Source: Gentiana macrophylla (Eukaryota; Streptophyta; Magnoliopsida; Gentianales; Gentianaceae). Taken from it: DNA of 64,000 bases. Position 1 is the stretch's first letter, and the number at the start of each line of letters is the position of its first letter. The stretch covers positions 115,005,845 through 115,069,844 of the forward strand of contig CM047805.1 of the NCBI GenBank assembly GCA_026214975.1, written 5' to 3'. Positions 57,101-64,000 of this stretch are shown piece after piece. The notes under the pieces were generated by a model, which saw only the letters and a program-made list of their open reading frames with translations, did not search any database and was not told the DNA's origin. The translations under genes were made by a program, and so were the position numbers.

Positions 57101-58709
57101 TCTTTGCTTCAATGATGACATTCTTACCCTTAAAGAAGCTTCTACCACGATTCCCCGAACCTATCATTACCGGTGCCACATGTAGGAGAAGTTGAGACAA
57201 AGACGAAAGTCAAGATCGCCTGGAGAGCCAAGTTAAAGAATTTGGTAGGTACTTGACTTGTGGCGGTTGTGGTCACACCTCGGTCCTTACCACTCGATTC
57301 GATGATGAGGTGGTCGCGCTTAAACCAAAGTGGCCCCACCCGGTTGACTTTGAGGATTGTGTCAAGCTAAAGACATTAAAAGAGCGCCCTGTGAGGCAAC
57401 CTAGTTTTGTTTTATTTCCTTTAGGTTAGTTATTTATGTAAGTAGTACCTTGGTTGTTTGAGTGAGATGTTTATTCCGCTTACGTGTGTCGAATGTCTTG
57501 TCTCGCTTCATATACCCTTGTACCCGAGATTATATGGTATGTCGAAAGTGTTGCGTATACTTTTGAGCAGTGTTCACAAGCTTTTATGTTCAAGTGTTGT
57601 CTATTCGAGTTGTCGTGGTATATTCATGCTCGGCCTCGACTCTCCGCCAACTTTCATCCGACAACCACTGTTGAAACCAGCTAAGTTTCTTTTTCTTTTA
57701 TTTGCACATTCTGAGGACATAATGTGATTTAAGTGTGGGGGGGTAACATGGGTATGTTTTCATGCTATATCTGGTAATTTCGAGTTAATTTCGAGCAAAT
57801 TTAAAATTTTTATGTAAATCTCGAGCATGTGATTGAAACTAAATGCTTGCTAGTTGTAGTTTTCTAACGATGATAGTATGTGACTTAGTGAGATAATTAT
57901 AGCATGTCTTTACTTTTATGGAGATAGTGTTCATTTTTCACTCACGAAAGCCTATGATATTGGAGCAAGATTTTTGAACTATATCCTTTCATTATTGTGA
58001 TGAGTATCTTAAGAAGGTCAGTATGCTAACACCTTAGTTAGACCGTGTACTATGAATATCATAGAGTTTGAATGTGATAAGTGAGATGTAACTTATGTCT
58101 TTTAAAGAAAAAGTGAATGAATAAGTAATGAATTATCAATAAATACGCTTTGTCTAAAGTCGGGTTAATGATTTGAGTGAGGTAGGTATACCACGATGTC
58201 CTATACCACTATGATGACCAATAGCTCACGATATAATGTGAGAAGCTACCTTATGATTTGAGTAAGGTAGGTGTTATCACTAAACATCCTACACTACTAT
58301 GACGGGTAAGAGCTTATTCTCGATATGCGCCAAATTTGAAAATTTTTGGAAATGATGAGTAAAAATGAAGTGAAGTCTTTGTTATCATGGATCTTATACT
58401 CAAAGAGAAAACCGCATGATATGTCTTTGTAGGGTTATCCCACCGAGCACGTGAGAAGGCTTTGAGTGGAGCTATTATCGCTCATACCTAGGATAGTCAT
58501 TGGAATTTTTGAAAGGATATTTCTTTGAAAGGCTTGTTAGATTGAGAATGGCTTGTCACACATACACTGAATCTATCTCTGTGATGGTATTGTTTGCTAT
58601 AGTTGTTATATCTTTTGTTACGTGAGTTGAGATCTATGTGGATTGCATGAAAGTTGAGCTATAGTTTTGATTGTTTTGCTCGACTAACAAAAGTTCAAGT
58701 GTGGGGAGT
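57101..58709 (+). other. 3' untranslated region of the gypsy element, with polypurine tract
   Basis: I recognise no env-like gene. A purine-rich GTGTGGGGGGG lies at 57733-57743 well before the LTR, and the true polypurine tract GTGGGGAGT is at 58701-58709. Two degenerate copies of a unit of about 85 bp (GATTTGAGT-AGGTAGGT...CTATGA) occur near 58171 and 58255. Confidence 0.7.
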
Positions 58710-60294
58710 TGTTATGGTGTTTTTATATGTTTTATAAGGCTATATTTTATGATAATTTCGTATTTGTATTATTTGCATAAAGAAATAAGTGTTTAGACTA
58801 AATATTGAGCATGTGGTGTTTTAGTAAGTTAATCACAAAATTAGTCAATTTATGCTTTATTGATGAATTTATATTTAATTGACATTATTACATTTTGGGA
58901 TATTTTTATGTGTTATAGATGCACAAATTCGAGCTCAAGAGGTAATTCAAAGATGATCAAGTCGGGTTTAATTAAAGAGGAAGAGATAATGGTGATTGGA
59001 TTTGATTGGAAAGAGATAGATATGAGAAAATCAAGTTTTCGCGCTCGAATCAAGGCCCGTGATTATTGAACGGTCGCTCAACCGATCAAGCGCTCAAGAT
59101 AGTGGACGAGCGCCCGTGATGATATTTTTGATTCAAAGAAGTTTGACGCCGTAGTGGACGCTGCAGACGTAAGGCCCAATCCACCGCCCGACTCAAATAA
59201 GTTTTGTAACTGGATCAAGCGCCCATGACCTGGACGGGCGTCCGTGCCGACTTAACCCTAGCCGACCTAAAATCCTATAAATAGCAAATGTATTAAACCC
59301 TCAGGGGACATCTCATACACATTATTCCTCATAACAAACTCCTAGCACGTGATCATTCAAGGAGGAGAGTCAAAGATGAATCCTTCCATCCCAATGATTA
59401 TGTCTAACAACATGATTGTTGGCTAAACGCATAGCAAAGGGAACAACCGGAGGATATCACATCAACGCTATCACAACCATGATTCGTTAGTTTATCTTTA
59501 GTTATGATTTTGAATATTTTGTTTTATTTATCGCTTGAATCTTGATTTATTGGTTAAGAGTTTCATTAGATAGGAATGTCAATGAACCTCTATGTTGTTT
59601 GAATTTTTATGGAAATATAATTCAACAATAGTTTTCTATTTCAATCGATACAATTGATGATGTTTTGAGGAATCATATATCGTTAGTTGGGTATTGCAAT
59701 TTGGGAACGAATTGTTGATCTTGTGATGAACGTTATTTGTTTTTCTTGGAAAAGTAAACAAACCTTAGAAATTGATCTAAAGGAATTTAGTCGGTTTCGT
59801 GATTGATCATACCAATAAAATCGTATTCAAATCATAAATCGTTGTCTCGATCGTTGAGTGATAGATTCTAGGTGTTCTAATCAAGTTTCCTTTATAATTC
59901 AAAACAAAATCGCTTATTTCAACGCTAGTCTTAAGTTTAGTTCATTGCAACCTCAATTTTTGCTGTTCGTTTTTCGTGATATTTCCAGTTAAATCAGATC
60001 CGACGCCCGTCTGCCTTAGAGGACGCCGCCCACTCTTGAATATCTCTTGTTTGTCGCTTGTTTTAGTTGTCGCTTTTATTTTCTTTCCTTAGATTTTTAG
60101 TTTATTTCTTAGGTTCGGCTTTATAGTTAGATTAACCTTAGTTTTAGGTAATAGTTCGTGACATAACCAACTTAGAGTTATATCTTAACTGATAACTTTA
60201 CGATTCCTTAGACGACTCGGCAACATCCTTTACTACGCACCTTATACTTGGGGTGTTCCGATAATATAAATTTAAAACACGCTTTTAACGAACA
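58710..60294 (+). repeat. Gypsy LTR, copy 2, shared by two units
   Basis: 1585 bp, TGTTATGG to CGAACA. It is preceded by the polypurine tract of the first unit and followed by the primer site of the second unit (60301-60317). Confidence 0.9.
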
Positions 60295-60300
60295 AGTTTT

Positions 60301-60317
60301 TGGCGCCGCTGTCGGGA
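60301..60317 (+). other. tRNA-Asp primer binding site, second unit
   Basis: TGGCGCCGCTGTCGGGA, the usual site with two substitutions relative to the first unit. Confidence 0.9.
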
Positions 60318-60888
60318 ATCGTAACGGTTGTCGATTCTTCGTAGTATAGTTTCTCTAGTTAGTAACTTTCTTAGGTTTTAGATTAGTTTTGTTTTCCTTA
60401 GTCTCGCTTTGTTTATCTTCTCGCTTCTCGTTGTTTTTCTCGCTCGATCCTCGTTTTTCAGCTTTTGAACGAACGCCCAATCATACAGACGCCGCTCATT
60501 CTCGGAGGAAAATTTCTTTTATCTGCTTAATCGATCGAACGAGCTGCCTGGCCTCTCCAAACGCCCGCTTGTTTAGTAAATACGCTCAATCGCTTTTAGT
60601 ACACCGCACGAAAGCGCCTATTGAACTGCACGCCCGCCTGGAACTTCTCTAGACAAACGCCGCTCACGATTCTCAACGCCCGTCCGCTCATCTTTCTTGT
60701 TCTTTTTCTTTCTTCTCTTAGCTTGTATTCCAAGGTTAACTTCTTCACAACCTCGACTTTTAGTCGTTGTTGACTCTCTCAAGTTGTCCTCTCCGGTTTA
60801 TGCAAACCAAGCAAGAAGGGACCTCCTCTTTGATCCGTAACTCGAACGATCCATCCTAAGAAGAAGGCTTTTTCCCGATCTAGACATC

Positions 60889-62330
60889 ATGGTCGACCAA
60901 GTTCAAAATCCGAATCTAGTTCCTCCTAATCCAGCCTCCCAAATCAAAATCCTGCACTCCTCAAGCTCACCGAATCGCCTCCTTCAACAAATACATGCTT
61001 GTTACAACAACAAATGTAATCATCAAGTCGGGCTACAAAACCAATTGCAACAACTCCATCAAGCCCAAAGAAGCCCAAAGCTAAATCAAGACCCCTATGC
61101 CCCTTATCTTAACCAAGACTTCCCGGAGGGGCATAGACCTATTCGACCTCCGTATATGGGGCAAGTACATTTCGATCTCAAGAATGGAGTGGTTGGACCG
61201 GGTCCAAAATAGCTCTTTTCATGGCAATCGCCAAGAAGATCCTCATGACTTCTTGTCCACTTTTGTTCAAATTTTGGCAAGGTGCCATTATCCGGTGTTG
61301 ATTTCGAGATTGTTAAGTCGAAACTTTTCCCCGCTTGCTTTAAAAGGTGAAGCAAACAGATGGTTCAAATCCTTACCCCATCACTCTTCCATACCCGGGC
61401 CGATGTTAAAAGAGCCTTCGCTCAAATTGCTTCACCTGGAACGATAATGGGCCTTAAACGTGATATAGCTAATTTTGAGCAATTAGAAGGAGAAAGTGTA
61501 GGAAAGGCCCGGGAAAGGTTGAATTTGTTAATGAGGAAATGCCCTAACCATGGATACACTCGACATGAGCTCCTAGAATTATTCTATCGGGTGTTACTCA
61601 ACCCAATAGAGATTATCTAGATTCCACACTCATGGATCTTTTCTCGGCGGAGGAGATGATGTCGCCTATGTGGTAGTCAAACAATTGTTAAGAACAACAT
61701 GTGGTCAACCTCAGGAAGACCCATGTTGAGGAAGATAAGAGGAAATCTGCTGCAAGCGATCCCGTGATTACGATGTTGGTTGCTCAAGTGGAAATGATAA
61801 ACCAACAGATGGCTAATTTACAAATGCAAAGAACCGAATGGATCAACGGATATGAGTCTTCCGGGAACGCAGCGAGCAATGAGAACGGAGATGAAGTAAA
61901 TGCGATAGGCAACCGTAATCAAACTTTTCGTAATTTCAATCAAAATTCGTCAATCAAGCTTATAATCCAAACCGTGAATTTTTCTCGAAATCCGCAAACA
62001 GCTTATTATACGCCACCTGGCGATCCAATTCCAACCACCCTTCAACTCCAACAATCAAAGGCCCCAAGGCAATTGGGCTCAAACACAAAATCCACAGCCC
62101 ACCTCTATCTCTCAAAAGAAATTGATGAGCTAGTAGATATGGTGCAAGCACTAGCCACCGGTCAAAAGGCGATAGAGAGACAGATTGGCCGATGGTCGAT
62201 CAACAAGCAAGCAGCCCCAAGGAAGACCGCCGAGTTACACGATAAAAATCCTAAGGCGTATGGTAAGTGCTCAGAATGCCATCACACCGCAAAGGGAATT
62301 ATGGACAAGAGGAGGAGTTGAATGCGCTAC
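60889..62330 (+). pseudogene. Gypsy gag, second unit
   Basis: A copy of the gag at 51270. It starts MVDQVQNPNLVPPNPA and reads the same Gln-rich and capsid motifs; here GKARERLNLLMRKCPNHGYT then RHELLELFYRV is in one frame with no stop after FEQLEGES. A longer linker frame, 61701-62321, is open for 206 codons. It is less damaged than the first unit but still frameshifted near 61200, 61360 and 61620. Confidence 0.88.
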
Positions 62331-62689
62331 ACTTAGAAGTCGAAAGAGAGTTGGACCCAGAAGTCGCCGAAACGAGTAGCCCCTCCCGACGCCATGAGTT
62401 CAGGAGGGATAAGCAGCAGACAAATACCAAGAAAGCGACAAAGTGAGCGAGAGCCGAATGATAATGATTCCTCGGGGAAAGTGATGAGGATGTTGAAAGA
62501 GTAGTCGATGGCCGAACCCTCGACTAAAAAGAAAAAGTCAAAAGTTTGTCGATGGAAGGATAAGGAGGATGAAGCCATTAAAAATCAAATTCCAATCAAT
62601 CATCCAAAACCCTTCCTTATCCAAAGAAAGAAAATGAGAATACTTTGAACTCGATAAAACTTACGATGGAGTGAGGAAGTCGCCAGAGA

Positions 62690-63480
62690 AACCATGGTGA
62701 CTATGCCTTGCCAAGTGTTAATCGAGATGCCTAAATGCTCCAAGTTTCTTAAGGACGCTGTGGGAAGTAAGAAGAAGTCGAAAGGAATGGCAGATGAAGT
62801 GCTAAACGAAGAATGCTCGGCAATTTCTCGAGCATTGCAATAAAACGTAGACTCCCGGACGACCTTCAATCTCTTGCATGATCAAGGCCGCGACGCTCCA
62901 CAATGTCTTATGCGACTGGTGCCTCGTTAATGTGATGCCTTTGAACATCCGCAAAAGTCTCGGTTGACAAAAGGCTAAGGGAGCGCCTCGCCTCTCTTCG
63001 CTTGGTGGACAAATCTAGCCGCTTAGCAGTACCGGTTGCGTTAACAATGTCCTTACCCATGTTAAACAATTGGTGTTTCCAACCGATCGGGTTATATTGA
63101 CTACTAATCTGACAAGGAAATGCCCCGATCCTAGGCCGCCTTTCTTGACACCTCTCGCGCCACCATTGACTTCCACATCGCCAAATTACCTTGAGAATAG
63201 AGACACTTCCATTTCCATCGAGCAAGGTAAAGTTCAAGAATCCCCAATTCAGGGAATTTCATTCATTGAAGCAATTTATGGGGATGAATCGACTCGATGA
63301 AGAGCTCGCAGAGACAGGAGCCCCGGATGTCATAAATCACGAAGAAGAAGAAAACAACTGCTCAAGAGCCGTAGTCACCGTAGAGTCGTTCTCAACAACT
63401 TATGATACCGAGCCTATAAGTGAATGTAAAATTTGGGACATTCCAGTGATGAGCAAAGGGTGATCTCAAGGAGCTCAATC
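62690..63480 (+). pseudogene. Gypsy protease region, second unit
   Basis: It matches 53080-53760: VDKSSRLA, the VFPTD stretch, RIETLPFPSSKVKF and SLKQFMGMNRLDEELAETGA. The frame is broken as in the first unit, partly at different positions. Confidence 0.65.
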
Positions 63481-64000
63481 AAAGCAGACTTTAACCTTGC
63501 CAAGAGGAAATTTTAATGGGAAGCGGGATGAAATCAACTCGAGAGAAGCTACCCATTGGGAGTTGGATGATTGGGAGCGACTTGCCGATGAACTTGAAGA
63601 AGAAGAGCTTAAGAAGGTGATTGCACATCGCAAAGAAGAAACGGAAGGGACAGGAGATTCCTTTGATGACGTGATTCAATACCTTTCGGGATTACTCCTC
63701 GTGAAGATGAGGTGTTTTTCACCAACCGGTCCAAACTCAAATAGAAAAAGGTGGTCCGTTAAAATTCAGCATCGAGCAACCACCGCTGACTTAGAGTTGA
63801 AACCACTCGCAAAGATCTAAAATACATCTTTCTTAAAGACAAGTGATAAGTTGTTGCCCCTAATCATCTCGCCTAAACTCGAGCCTGAGCAAGAGGCAAA
63901 ATTGATCAAAGTGTCGAGAAAAACATATCCTCGCTCGATGGCGTGGGCGATATCGAGGAATCAGCCTGTATGTATGCATGCATAAGATCCGAACGGAGGA

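Larger units (their letters stand above)
49090..60294 (+). mobile_element. Ty3/gypsy retrotransposon (Athila/Tat-like), full-length unit, plus strand
   Basis: LTRs at 49090-50677 and 58710-60294 enclose a tRNA-Asp primer site (50684), gag, protease, reverse transcriptase, RNase H, integrase, a 1.6 kb 3' untranslated part and a polypurine tract GTGGGGAGT before the second LTR. All coding parts are interrupted by one- and two-base shifts. The second LTR is followed by another primer site and another gag-pol, so it is part of a tandem array. The unit period is about 9.6 kb. Confidence 0.9.
60295..64000 (+). mobile_element. Second gypsy unit of the tandem array (runs off the window)
   Basis: It repeats 50678 to about 54390 with an offset of about 9.61 kb: primer site, gag, protease region and start of reverse transcriptase. 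The remaining pol and any further LTR are outside the window. Confidence 0.9.

Noticed and set aside
57101..58700. Env-like gene of Athila elements
   Set aside because: No long frame, signal peptide or membrane segment can be supported between integrase and the 3' LTR.

Overview
This is a window of plant nuclear DNA, very probably from a eudicot. The evidence is the content: Ty1/copia and Ty3/gypsy LTR retrotransposons, plant LINEs whose ORF1 has a DUF4283-type domain and whose ORF2 has zf-RVT and plant-type RNase H domains, a hAT element with GGCC-rich ends, a Stowaway-like end, and the first exon of an F-box gene. A run of 100 N at 38465-38564 shows that it is a scaffold join. I found no intact host gene, no rRNA or tRNA gene, and nothing bacterial.

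Layout. 1-794 is the 3' end of a Copia element (RNase H, then LTR). 1190-7671 is a 5'-truncated LINE on the minus strand, split by a gag-only Copia-like element (2043-6258, duplication AAGAA); removing that element restores the LINE reading frame. 7822-9720 is an F-box first exon split by a solo LTR (7909-9712, duplication AGAAT), which itself carries a non-autonomous hAT (8193-9135, duplication TATAAGTC). 9767-11330 holds two Copia fragments pointing in opposite directions. 11331-12152 is simple sequence: a poly-T tract, an AT microsatellite and a G-rich tract. 12153-19692 is a miniature LTR element (TRIM, duplication AACAC) whose 5' LTR contains a 6.9 kb LINE with a poly-A tail and a 17-bp duplication.

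19693-21828 is the least TE-like stretch and holds the two most unusual signals. One is an array of five equally built inverted repeats (AACGTCA, seven variable bases, TGACGTT) at 21076-21246. The other is a 126-nt foldback at 21586-21711.

21829-38464 is a tandem LTR-internal-LTR-internal-LTR array of a large non-coding (LARD-like) retrotransposon on the minus strand, cut by the gap. 38565 to about 47600 is a decayed minus-strand Ty3/gypsy element with a tRNA-Asp primer site. 49090-64000 is a second tandem array, LTR-internal-LTR-internal, of another Ty3/gypsy family on the plus strand, running off the window.

The genes do not form a working pathway. The window records successive insertions, and the order can be read: F-box gene, then solo LTR, then hAT; LINE, then gag-only element; TRIM, then LINE. 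Almost every coding region is broken. In the two tandem arrays, differences between copies bunch into short GC-containing spots between long identical AT-rich stretches. That pattern may be consensus error in a long-read assembly rather than age, and it should be settled before the frameshifts or the tandem structure are interpreted.
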